Assembly (NCBI GenBank): GCA_016713625.1
Contig: JADJOT010000011.1
Location: 512,428-576,427, forward strand
Direction of reading: 5' to 3'
Length of the DNA stretch: 64,000 nt
Origin: Candidatus Accumulibacter affinis
GTDB taxonomy: Bacteria; Pseudomonadota; Gammaproteobacteria; Burkholderiales; Rhodocyclaceae
This document shows positions 1 to 7,424 of this stretch, in pieces. The first letter of the stretch is position 1. Each line of letters starts with the position of its first letter. Both the position numbers and the translations under genes were made by a program. Below the pieces are notes generated by a model that ran no database searches, had not been told where the DNA came from, and worked only from the letters and a program-made list of their open reading frames with translations.

Positions 1-315
1 TCCGGCTGCGACGATCACCATCCGCCGTTGAACCGGCTGCCGGTTGAAGCTTCGGTGCAGGTCCTGGGGGGGAACCTCACCCTCCCGTTCGTCGAGCATT
101 TTTACGTAGCCGCCGAGCGGGAAGGCGGCAATTGCCCACTCGGTGCCATCCTGGCCGAAACGCCGCGCCCACAGCGGCTTGCCAAAGCCTACCGAAAAGC
201 GCAGGACCTTGACCCCGGCCCAGCGCGCAGCGAGATAGTGGCCAAACTCGTGAACGACGACGAGGATTCCGAGGATCAGGGCAAAAGCCGCCAGGTAGTA
301 GAGAAAATTGCTCAT
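1..315 (-). CDS. rseP: RseP site-2 zinc metalloprotease, N-terminal part (cut by window edge)
   Basis: Only the first 105 codons are inside the window. The product begins with a hydrophobic segment that carries the zinc-binding HEFGHYLAAR motif (HExxH, near residues 22-26), typical of membrane-embedded site-2 proteases. RseP cleaves anti-sigma factor RseA within the inner membrane during the envelope stress response. The downstream 'PLGGYVKML' segment is also characteristic of the family. Its ATG overlaps the dxr stop codon by four bases, which fits translational coupling. The position after dxr matches the usual proteobacterial order. Family call is firm; the rest of the protein, including the PDZ domains, is not visible. 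Confidence 0.93.
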   Translation of the reverse strand, partial: MSNFLYYLAAFALILGILVVVHEFGHYLAARWAGVKVLRFSVGFGKPLWARRFGQDGTEWAIAAFPLGGYVKMLDEREGEVPPQDLHRSFNRQPVQRRMVIVAAG

Positions 316-1517
316 CCCGGCATTCCCCTATCGAGCAGAAACTCGGCGGCTTCGCGCGCCAGCCGGTCGGCCGTCAGAACCTCGGCAAGTGACTCCAGCG
401 GCCCGCCTGCCGGGATCTGCTGCATGACTTCGGCAATGACGCGGGGAATCGCCGTGAAGGAAATACGCCGGTCAAGAAAGGCTTGCACCGCCACTTCGTT
501 GGCGGCATTCAAAGTCGTCGGCGCACTCCCGCCTTCGCTGAGCGCCCGATAAGCCAGAGCCAGGCACGGAAAAAACTCCAGGTCGGGGCGCTCGAAATGC
601 AGCGAGGCGACCTGGTAAAGATCGAGCGGCTCGACACCCGCAGCGATGCGTTGCGGGTAGGCGAGCGCATGTGCGATCGGCGTACGCATATCGGGATTTC
701 CGAGTTCGGCGATCACCGAGCCGTCGGCGTATTGAACGAGTGAATGAATGACGCTTTGTGGATGAATGACTACCTGAATCCGGTCAGCGGGGACGTTGAA
801 CAGCCAGTGCGCTTCAATGACCTCAAGGCCCTTGTTCATCATCGTCGCCGAATCGACCGAGATTTTTCGGCCCATGACCCAGTTCGGATGCGCGCAGGCC
901 TGTTCAGGGCTGACCGAGTCCAGATCGACCGTGGCCATTCCGCGAAACGGACCACCCGACGCCGTGAGGAACAGTCCGAGCACACCACTTTCCAGCAAAT
1001 CGCCCGCATAATTGGCTGGAAGAGACTGAAAGATGGCGTTATGTTCGCTATCGATCGGCAACAGGGTGGCGCCGTTTTCGCGCACGGCGCGCATGAAGAA
1101 GGAACCGGCCATGACCAGAGCTTCCTTGTTGGCCAGCAGGATCTTCTTGCCGGCAACGGCCGCTGCCAGCGTTGGCGGCAAGCCGGCTGCGCCAACGATG
1201 GCGGCCATCACCGCATCGACTTCCGGCAGCTCGGCCATGCGAACCAGCGCCGCTGGTCCATGCGCGACCTCGGTCGTGCAGCCGGCGGCAGTCAGCCGCG
1301 CGGCGAGGTCGGCAGCCCGCGAAGGATCGCCAAGCACCGCGTAACGCGGTTGAAATTCAAGGCACTGGGCGAAGAGTCGGTCCACCTGCTGGTGCGCGCA
1401 AAGCGCCACCACACGATAGCGCTGCGGGTGACGACGCAGGACATCCAGGGTGTTTACGCCGATCGAACCCGTCGATCCGAGAATCGTGATCTGCTGCACG
1501 GCCGCCCGGGCAGCCAT
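312..1517 (-). CDS. dxr: 1-deoxy-D-xylulose 5-phosphate reductoisomerase
   Basis: This 401-residue protein converts DXP to 2-C-methyl-D-erythritol 4-phosphate, the NADPH-dependent step that commits carbon to the MEP isoprenoid pathway. The N-terminal nucleotide-binding motif GSTGSIGVNTLDVL, the middle 'ANKEALVMAG' segment and 'PIDSEHNAIFQ' are diagnostic, and the length matches the family. The frame stays open further upstream, but I chose the ATG at 1517 because the protein then starts just before the Rossmann motif and the ATG overlaps the cdsA stop by one base (TGATG). It lies in a tightly coupled operon between cdsA and rseP; its isoprenoid product also feeds UppS, encoded two genes upstream. 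Confidence 0.96.
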   Translation of the reverse strand: MAARAAVQQITILGSTGSIGVNTLDVLRRHPQRYRVVALCAHQQVDRLFAQCLEFQPRYAVLGDPSRAADLAARLTAAGCTTEVAHGPAALVRMAELPEVDAVMAAIVGAAGLPPTLAAAVAGKKILLANKEALVMAGSFFMRAVRENGATLLPIDSEHNAIFQSLPANYAGDLLESGVLGLFLTASGGPFRGMATVDLDSVSPEQACAHPNWVMGRKISVDSATMMNKGLEVIEAHWLFNVPADRIQVVIHPQSVIHSLVQYADGSVIAELGNPDMRTPIAHALAYPQRIAAGVEPLDLYQVASLHFERPDLEFFPCLALAYRALSEGGSAPTTLNAANEVAVQAFLDRRISFTAIPRVIAEVMQQIPAGGPLESLAEVLTADRLAREAAEFLLDRGMPG

Positions 1518-2353
1518 CAAGGCCTGGTCACCAGCCAGACCAGAGTGACCAGCGGCAGCGTCGAGGTGAGACTGTCGATCCGGTCGAGCACACCACCATG
1601 ACCCGGCAGCACGTTGCTGCTGTCCTTCAGTTCCGCCTGACGCTTGAGCAGCGATTCGAAGAGATCGCCGAGGACACTGATCGCGGTCAACAGCACCAGA
1701 ATCATCAACAACAGCGGTAAATTCCCCGCCAGCGTCGCTGGCAGCCTGGAGGACAGGAAAAGCCCGTAAATGACCACCACGACCCCGCCGCCGATCACAC
1801 CTTCCCAGGTCTTGCCCGGGCTGATATTGGGCGCCAGCTTGTGTTTGCCAAAGCGGCGCCCGGTGAAGTAGGCGCCAATGTCCGCCAGCCAGACCACCGC
1901 CATGATCGCCAGCAAAGCCAGCGGGCCCGCCTGCCGCAGTTGCACCAGGGCCAGCCAGGCCGGCAGGAGCAGCACGCTGCCCGTCGCCAGCCCCACGACC
2001 GGGTTGGCGAGCGGCCAGCGTCGTCGCAGCCAGAGCGGCACAAGAATCAGCCAGAACGCCGCCGACGACAGATAGAAACTGGCACCGACACGCCATGCAG
2101 CCTCGGAAAAGCCGGCTCCCAGACCGACCGCCGCCGGTTCGAACACGGCTACGGTCGCACAGACCAGCGCCAGCAGCACCGCCAGCACGAGGCGACCTGC
2201 ACCGCCGAACCGCATCAATCCACCCCACTCCCAGGCAGCGACAGCCGCTACCGCCGTCACGAAGACCAGCCAGCCGACCGGTGGCAGATAAAAAAGCGCA
2301 CAGAAGAAAACGACAAACAGCACGACCGCGGTGATTACTCGCGTCCTAAGCAT
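1517..2353 (-). CDS. cdsA: Phosphatidate cytidylyltransferase
   Basis: This 278-residue integral membrane protein makes CDP-diacylglycerol from phosphatidate and CTP, the precursor of all bacterial phospholipids. It has several hydrophobic helices and the C-terminal CDP-transferase signature 'SVLGDLFESLLKRQAELKDS' followed by 'LPGHGGVLDRIDS', which carries the catalytic acidic residues. The start at 2353 (MLRTRVITAVVL) gives the expected N-terminal membrane helix; an upstream extension of the frame looks non-coding because it lies inside uppS. It overlaps uppS by 8 bases and dxr by 1. Confidence 0.95.
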   Translation of the reverse strand: MLRTRVITAVVLFVVFFCALFYLPPVGWLVFVTAVAAVAAWEWGGLMRFGGAGRLVLAVLLALVCATVAVFEPAAVGLGAGFSEAAWRVGASFYLSSAAFWLILVPLWLRRRWPLANPVVGLATGSVLLLPAWLALVQLRQAGPLALLAIMAVVWLADIGAYFTGRRFGKHKLAPNISPGKTWEGVIGGGVVVVIYGLFLSSRLPATLAGNLPLLLMILVLLTAISVLGDLFESLLKRQAELKDSSNVLPGHGGVLDRIDSLTSTLPLVTLVWLVTRP

Positions 2354-3140
2354 CGATTGGCAAGCCGGTGCTTGCCGCGCCCACAGTTGAGGCGCCCGGC
2401 AACTGTTCGCTGGTGCGACCAAAGCGACGCTCGCGCTGCTGGTAAGAGAGCAGTGCCGCATCAAAGGCAATCACGTCGAACTCGGGCCATAGCACCTCGG
2501 TGAAGTACAACTCGGAGTAGGCAAGTTGCCAGAGCAGAAAGTTGCTGATTCGCTGCTCGCCACCAGTGCGGATGAACAGATCGGGTTCGGGCGCGTAGCT
2601 CATCGCCAGATACGGTGCCAGGTCGCACTCCTTCCATTCACCGCTTTTTTCCGGGTCGCTGACCAGCATGCGGTTGACCGCCTGCAGAATGTCCCAACGA
2701 CCACCGTAATTCGCGGCTATCGTCAGAATCAGTCGCGTGTTGGCGGCCGTTCGTTGTTCGGAGGCCTGGATCAGCGCCTGCAGTTCCGGGTCGAAACGCG
2801 CGAGGTCACCGATCACCCGCAGGCGCACGCCGTTGCGATCGAGCTTCCTGACTTCTTCCTTCAGGACTCGCACGAACAGCTGCATCAGCATGGAAACTTC
2901 CTCGTTCGGGCGACGCCAGTTTTCGGAACTGAAAGCGAACAGCGTCAGGTACTCGACGCCGCGCTCGAGACAGTTCCTGACCGTCACACGCACCGCTTCA
3001 ACACCGCGATGATGCCCGGCGACGCGGGGCAGCATTCGCTTCTTCGCCCAACGTCCATTGCCGTCCATGATGATCGCGACGTGACGAGGCACCGCCGACG
3101 TCGTCGGAACAGATCGGGTTGAACTGGCAAAGCGTGTCAT
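2346..3140 (-). CDS. uppS: Undecaprenyl diphosphate synthase (cis-prenyltransferase)
   Basis: The 264-residue cytosolic enzyme adds eight isopentenyl units in cis to farnesyl diphosphate and so supplies the lipid carrier for cell-wall assembly. The motif IIMDGNGRWAKKR near the N-terminus holds the catalytic Asp. 'LTLFAFSSENWRRP' and the C-terminal 'ELYFTEVLWPEFD' are conserved family blocks. The stretch 'FIRTGGEQRISNFLLWQLAYSE' includes the diphosphate-binding Arg residues. The first 17 or so residues are variable, so a slightly later start cannot be excluded. Its stop overlaps the cdsA start by 8 bases. Confidence 0.96.
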   Translation of the reverse strand: MTRFASSTRSVPTTSAVPRHVAIIMDGNGRWAKKRMLPRVAGHHRGVEAVRVTVRNCLERGVEYLTLFAFSSENWRRPNEEVSMLMQLFVRVLKEEVRKLDRNGVRLRVIGDLARFDPELQALIQASEQRTAANTRLILTIAANYGGRWDILQAVNRMLVSDPEKSGEWKECDLAPYLAMSYAPEPDLFIRTGGEQRISNFLLWQLAYSELYFTEVLWPEFDVIAFDAALLSYQQRERRFGRTSEQLPGASTVGAASTGLPIDA

Positions 3141-3163
3141 GATGCCGACTCGTTCCGCGGTCG

Positions 3164-3724
3164 CTAGATGGCCATCAGCTCGGTTTCCTTGTGGCTGAGC
3201 TGCTTGTCGATTTCAGCTACGTAGCGGTCCGTGAGCTTCTGGATCTCATCCTGAGCACGATGCTCGTCGTCCTCCGAGCACTCCTTGTTCTTGAGCAGGT
3301 CTTTCATTGTGGCGATGGCGTCGCGGCGCAGATTGCGCACGGCAACCTTGGCGCCCTCTGCCTCAACCTTCACCACCTTGATCAGGTCACGGCGCCGCTC
3401 CTCGGTCAGGGCCGGCATCGGCACGCGGATGAGATCACCCTGTGCGGCCGGGTTGAGGCCCAGGTCGGAATCGCGAATCGCCTTCTCCACCTTTGCCGCC
3501 ATGCCTTTTTCCCATGCCTGGACGCCGAGCGTGCGGGCGTCCAGCAAGGTCACGTTGGCGACGCTGTTGATCGGCACCAGCGAGCCGTAGTACTCCACCT
3601 GCACATGGTCGAGCAAACCCGTGTGCGCGCGCCCGGTCCGCACCTTTGCCAGGTCGGTCTTGAGCGCCTCCAGCGACCGCTGCATCTTGTGTTCAGCGGT
3701 TTTCTTCACGTCTGCTATGGACAT
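3164..3724 (-). CDS. frr: Ribosome recycling factor
   Basis: This 186-residue protein, the usual family length, splits post-termination ribosomes together with EF-G. The frame begins MSIADVKKTAEHKMQRS, and 'LAKVRTGRAHTGLLDHV' and 'DLIRVPMPALTEERRRDL' are hallmark RRF blocks. The start at 3724 follows a strong GGAGGTGAAG ribosome-binding site; the open frame further upstream overlaps pyrH and is not needed. It lies between pyrH and uppS in the conserved translation-to-envelope operon. Confidence 0.97.
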   Translation of the reverse strand: MSIADVKKTAEHKMQRSLEALKTDLAKVRTGRAHTGLLDHVQVEYYGSLVPINSVANVTLLDARTLGVQAWEKGMAAKVEKAIRDSDLGLNPAAQGDLIRVPMPALTEERRRDLIKVVKVEAEGAKVAVRNLRRDAIATMKDLLKNKECSEDDEHRAQDEIQKLTDRYVAEIDKQLSHKETELMAI

Positions 3725-3735
3725 CTTCACCTCCC

Positions 3736-4458
3736 TCAGCAATAGACCAGGGTGCCCTCGTTTTCGCCCATCGTCACCCGCTTCAGCGCACCCGGCTTGA
3801 AGATCGAAAAGACGTTGATCGGCAACTTCTGATCGCGACATAGCGCGAAGGCGGTGGCATCCATGACCGCGAGATTTTGCCCGATCGCATCGTCGAAGCT
3901 GATTCGATCATAGCGGGTAGCCTGCTGATCCTTGTTCGGATCCGCCGAGTAGATACCGTCGACTTTCGTCGCCTTGAGGACGATTTCAGCGCCGATCTCT
4001 GCCCCACGCAAGGCGGCCGCCGTGTCGGTGGTGAAGAAGGGATTGCCGGTGCCGCCGGCAAAAATCACTGTGCGGCCCTGCTCCAGGTAGCGGATTGCCT
4101 TGGCACGAATGTAGGGCTCTACCACCTGTTCGATGTTCAACGCCGACTGCACCCGCGAAACCATGCCGGCAGAGCGCATGGCATCGTGCAGCGCCAGACC
4201 GTTCATGACCGTCGCCAACATCCCCATGTAGTCGGCCTGAGCGCGATCCATTCCCCTGGCAGCAGGCGCCACACCACGAAAAATGTTGCCGCCACCGATC
4301 ACCACACCAACCTGCACGCCCAGGTCGACAATCTCCTTGATCTCGGCGACGATGGCAGCGATCGTTTGCCGGTTGATACCGTAGGCGTCGCCACCCATCA
4401 GCGCCTCACCGGAGAGCTTGAGCAGGATACGTTTGTAGCTTGGCGACTGTTCGGCCAT
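3736..4458 (-). CDS. pyrH: UMP kinase
   Basis: This 240-residue bacterial-type UMP kinase makes UDP from UMP in the cytosol. It belongs to the amino-acid kinase fold and is unrelated to eukaryotic UMP/CMP kinases. Visible blocks are 'RILLKLSGEALMGG' at the N-terminus, 'GVVIGGGNIFRG' in the nucleotide-binding region and 'FAGGTGNPFFTTDTAAALR' in the UMP-binding region. I chose the ATG at 4458 (MAEQSPSYKRIL) by family length. Eleven bases separate it from the frr start. Confidence 0.97.
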   Translation of the reverse strand: MAEQSPSYKRILLKLSGEALMGGDAYGINRQTIAAIVAEIKEIVDLGVQVGVVIGGGNIFRGVAPAARGMDRAQADYMGMLATVMNGLALHDAMRSAGMVSRVQSALNIEQVVEPYIRAKAIRYLEQGRTVIFAGGTGNPFFTTDTAAALRGAEIGAEIVLKATKVDGIYSADPNKDQQATRYDRISFDDAIGQNLAVMDATAFALCRDQKLPINVFSIFKPGALKRVTMGENEGTLVYC

Positions 4459-4501
4459 CGGCGTCAGGCTCCTTCGCTGAAATATCGGTCGATCGGGATG
4501 C

Positions 4502-5398
4502 TTACTTCTGCGCAGCCGCGGCAGCCTGTGCGGCCACTTCGGCGGCGAAGTCGTTGCTCCGCTTGGCAATGCCTTCCCCGACCACAAACAGCGTGAACCC
4601 AGCCACCGAGGCGCCCTTGGCCTTGAGCAGTTGGGCGATGGTTTGCTTGCCGTCTTCTGCCTTGACAAAAACCTGCCCCAGCAGCGTGACTTCGCCGAGG
4701 AACTTCTGCACCGAGCCGTCGGCAATCTTTTCGATCATCGCCTCCGGCTTGCCGGCTTCCCTGGCTTTCTCGATGGCTATACGACGCTCGCTGTCCACCA
4801 GATCGGCCGCGATCCCCGACGCATCCAGCGCTTTCGGTTTGGCGGCGGCGATATGCATGGCCAGATCCTTGCCCAGCTGGTCATCACCACCGAGGTAATC
4901 AACGAGGACGCCGATCTTGGCGCCGCCATGGATATAGGAGGCCAGCTTGCCCCTGGCCTCGAGGCGTACAAAGCGACGGATCGACATGTTCTCGCCGATC
5001 TTGCCAACCAGCGCGGTACGCGTCGATTCGACGCTGCCTTCACCCAGCGGCAGCGCCGACAACGCCGCCACGTCGGCGGGGTCATTGGCGGCGACCAGCG
5101 CGGCGCAATCACTCGCCAGTTTCAGAAAGTCGTCGTTCTTGCCGACGAAGTCGGTCTCGCAGTTGATTTCGATCATCGCGCCAAACCGGTCGTCGCTCGA
5201 CCGCTGGATCGCCACCACACCCTCGGCGGTAATCCGGCTGGCCGCCTTGCTGGCCTTGGAACCGAGCTTGACACGCAGAATCTCCTCGGCCTTGCTCAGG
5301 TCGCCGCCGGCCTCGGTCAGCGCCCGCTTGCACTCCATCATCGGCGCGTCGGTTCTTTCGCGCAGCTCTTTCACCATACTCGCGGTAATTTCCGCCAT
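4502..5398 (-). CDS. tsf: Translation elongation factor Ts
   Basis: The 298-residue EF-Ts catalyses GDP release from EF-Tu. The N-terminal block 'ELRERTDAPMMECKRALTE' and the 'NCETDFVGKNDDFLKLA' motif, which contacts EF-Tu, are unmistakable, and the length fits. The start at 5398 (MAEITASMV) is preceded by GGAG; an in-frame ATG four codons upstream is less likely. It follows rpsB as in most bacteria. Confidence 0.97.
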   Translation of the reverse strand: MAEITASMVKELRERTDAPMMECKRALTEAGGDLSKAEEILRVKLGSKASKAASRITAEGVVAIQRSSDDRFGAMIEINCETDFVGKNDDFLKLASDCAALVAANDPADVAALSALPLGEGSVESTRTALVGKIGENMSIRRFVRLEARGKLASYIHGGAKIGVLVDYLGGDDQLGKDLAMHIAAAKPKALDASGIAADLVDSERRIAIEKAREAGKPEAMIEKIADGSVQKFLGEVTLLGQVFVKAEDGKQTIAQLLKAKGASVAGFTLFVVGEGIAKRSNDFAAEVAAQAAAAAQK

Positions 5399-5469
5399 TT
5401 CAATCTCCACGTACAGCTACGGCCATGCCTGCCGGCCGCAATTTGCTCAATACATCCGGAAACCGGCGG

Positions 5470-5495
5470 CTGACCACGATGGCCCCTGTGGTCAG
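5470..5495 (-). promoter_or_regulatory. Hairpin between rpsB and tsf, possible attenuator
   Basis: Perfect 8-bp arms CTGACCAC and GTGGTCAG enclose a 10-base loop in the 130-base gap between rpsB and tsf. An RNA hairpin here could set the ratio of S2 to EF-Ts by partial termination or by protecting a processed 3' end. No U-run follows on the transcribed strand, so it is not a canonical intrinsic terminator. The fold is seen directly; the role is inferred. Confidence 0.45.
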
Positions 5496-5510
5496 CGCAG
5501 ATCATCCGGC

Positions 5511-5534
5511 GCTCAGTCGCTCAGTCGCTCAGTC
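5511..5534. repeat. 8-bp tandem repeat, three copies, across the rpsB 3' end
   Basis: GCTCAGTC is repeated three times in direct tandem. The third copy contains the rpsB stop codon, so copy-number slippage would leave S2 unchanged. It is a simple sequence repeat with no known role. Confidence 0.7.
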
Positions 5535-6266
5535 GTCTTCTTCGATGAATTCTTCACCCGACACCGCTTCGAGAATCTCCTCGACAAACTGGCTTCGTCC
5601 CTCGAGAACGGCATCAGCGACACCGCGAGCATAGAGGCGGATCGCCCGCGAGGAGTCATCATTGCCCGGGATGACATAATCGACACCATCCGGCGAATGG
5701 TTGGTATCGACCACCGCCACCACCGGAATGCCGAGCTTGTTCGCCTCGGTGATGGCGATCTTGTGGTAACCGACGTCGATCACGAACAGCGCATCGGGCA
5801 GCGCACCCATCTCCTTGATGCCGCCAATCGACTTGTGCATCTTGTCGGATTCTCGTGTCAGCATCAGCGCCTCCTTCTTGCCCAGACGGTCGAGGGAGCC
5901 ATCTTCAACCATCGCTTCCATCTCCTTGAGGCGCTTGATCGACTGCTTGATGGTCTTGAAGTTGGTCAGCATGCCACCCAGCCAGCGCTGGTCGACATAC
6001 GGCGAAACGCACCGCGAGGCTTCCTCGGCGATGATTTCGCGAGCCTGCCGCTTGGTTCCGACAAACAGGATGCTGCCCTTGTTGGCCGACAAGCGGCGAA
6101 CAAAGGTCATTGCTTCGTTATACTTGGCAAGCGTCTTCTCAAGGTTGACGATGTGAATCTTGCTGCGGGCGCCAAAGATATAGGGCGCCATCTTGGGGTT
6201 CCAGAATCGCGTCTGATGGCCGAAATGAACACCGGCCTCAAGCATCTGTCGCATCGTTGTAGACAT
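5529..6266 (-). CDS. rpsB: 30S ribosomal protein S2
   Basis: This 245-residue protein is S2 of the small ribosomal subunit. It begins MSTTMRQMLEAGVHFGHQT, and 'FWNPKMAPYIFGAR', 'FVGTKRQA' and 'RWLGGMLTNFKT' are highly conserved S2 blocks. The acidic C-terminal tail (EEFIEEDD) is common in proteobacteria. It is the first gene of the minus-strand operon, so the 350-base gap to map probably carries the operon promoter. Confidence 0.98.
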   Translation of the reverse strand: MSTTMRQMLEAGVHFGHQTRFWNPKMAPYIFGARSKIHIVNLEKTLAKYNEAMTFVRRLSANKGSILFVGTKRQAREIIAEEASRCVSPYVDQRWLGGMLTNFKTIKQSIKRLKEMEAMVEDGSLDRLGKKEALMLTRESDKMHKSIGGIKEMGALPDALFVIDVGYHKIAITEANKLGIPVVAVVDTNHSPDGVDYVIPGNDDSSRAIRLYARGVADAVLEGRSQFVEEILEAVSGEEFIEEDD

Positions 6267-6618
6267 ACGTTATTACTCTCACAATATCAGGGTTGGACCA
6301 CCATCCGCCCACCTACGCCTGCCAGGTCATCCGGCAGGCACCCTTGAACAGGCGAATGTGCGTAATCGGAAGCGCCTCGTCGGCACGTCCGGCGCGACAC
6401 AGGGTCGCGCGTTTCACTTTTGCTGACACCGATCAGCAAAAGTGCGCGATAGTACCATCAAGAGCCACAGCATTTCAATTCGAGCGACGTCCAAACACCA
6501 ATCTCCCGCGGCAACCGGGCGGCGGCGCCGGAAAGCTGCTGACCACTCGTCAAATTGCCTAAGCACCCCGCTTCCTTTATCCTTCGTTCCTCCTCACCCT
6601 CGGCACTGGCCCGCACGC
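6267..6618. other. Divergent intergenic region rpsB/map
   Basis: There is no convincing gene here. The region must hold the outward promoters for the rpsB operon and for map-glnD. Its most visible element is the long inverted repeat at 6416-6443, listed separately. I could not single out a convincing -35/-10 pair by eye. Confidence 0.6.
6416..6443. promoter_or_regulatory. Perfect 11-bp inverted repeat upstream of rpsB and map
   Basis: Arms ACTTTTGCTGA and TCAGCAAAAGT are exact complements separated by 6 bases. The dyad lies about 150 bases upstream of the rpsB start and about 175 upstream of map. It could be an RNA hairpin in the rpsB leader, a protein operator, or a hairpin that separates the two divergent transcripts. 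Only the symmetry is certain. Confidence 0.5.
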
Positions 6619-7419
6619 ATGAGCATTACCATCAAGACCCCTCAGGAAATCGAAAAAATGCGCGTGGCTGGTCGTCTCACGGCCGAGGTGCTTGACTACA
6701 TCACGCCCCATGTCAAAGCGGGAGTCACCACCGGCGAGCTGGATCAACTCTGCCACGACTACATCGTCAAGGTTCAAGGCTGCATCCCGGCGCCGCTCAA
6801 CTACGCTCCGCCCGGCTACAAGCCTTATCCGAAATCGATCTGCGCCTCGGTAAACCACCAGGTCTGTCATGGAGTTCCCGGTGATCGGCAGTTGAAGAAC
6901 GGCGATATCGTCAACCTCGACGTCACGGTGATCAGCGACGGCTATCATGGCGACAGTAGCCGCATGTTCCAGATTGGCGAAACCTCGGTGCAGGCACGAC
7001 GGCTGTGTGAAGTGACCTTCGAATGCCTCTGGGTCGGCATCGTAAAGGTCCGCGCCGGCGCACAGCTGGGTGACATCGGCCATGCCATTCAACAACATGC
7101 CGAGAAATCCGGCTATTCGGTGGTGCGCGAGTTCTGCGGCCACGGCATTGGCGCGAGATTCCACGAGGAACCGCAGGTTCTTCACTATGGCCGACCGCAC
7201 ACCGGCCTCCGGCTCGAAGCCGGCATGATCTTTACCATCGAGCCGATGATCAATGCCGGCAAGGCGGCGATTCGCAGCATGGCCGATGGCTGGACAATCG
7301 TCACCAAGGACCACAGCCTGTCGGCGCAGTGGGAGCACACCGTCCTGGTCACCGACAGCGGCTATGAAGTGCTCACCGTATCGGAGGCAACCAGACCGCA
7401 GCCAGACTGGATCAGCTAG
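6619..7419 (+). CDS. map: Methionine aminopeptidase, type I
   Basis: This 266-residue cytosolic metalloenzyme removes the initiator methionine from nascent proteins. Metal ligands are visible in order: the two Asp in 'VNLDVTVISDGYHGDSS', His in 'FCGHGIGARFHEEP', Glu in 'FTIEPMI' and Glu in 'WEHTVLV'. The start at 6619 (MSITIKTPQEIEKMR) matches the family; the longer frame upstream is not supported. map sits directly before glnD, five bases apart, an order seen in other proteobacteria, and they are probably co-transcribed. Confidence 0.97.
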   Translation: MSITIKTPQEIEKMRVAGRLTAEVLDYITPHVKAGVTTGELDQLCHDYIVKVQGCIPAPLNYAPPGYKPYPKSICASVNHQVCHGVPGDRQLKNGDIVNLDVTVISDGYHGDSSRMFQIGETSVQARRLCEVTFECLWVGIVKVRAGAQLGDIGHAIQQHAEKSGYSVVREFCGHGIGARFHEEPQVLHYGRPHTGLRLEAGMIFTIEPMINAGKAAIRSMADGWTIVTKDHSLSAQWEHTVLVTDSGYEVLTVSEATRPQPDWIS

Positions 7420-7424
7420 TTGCC

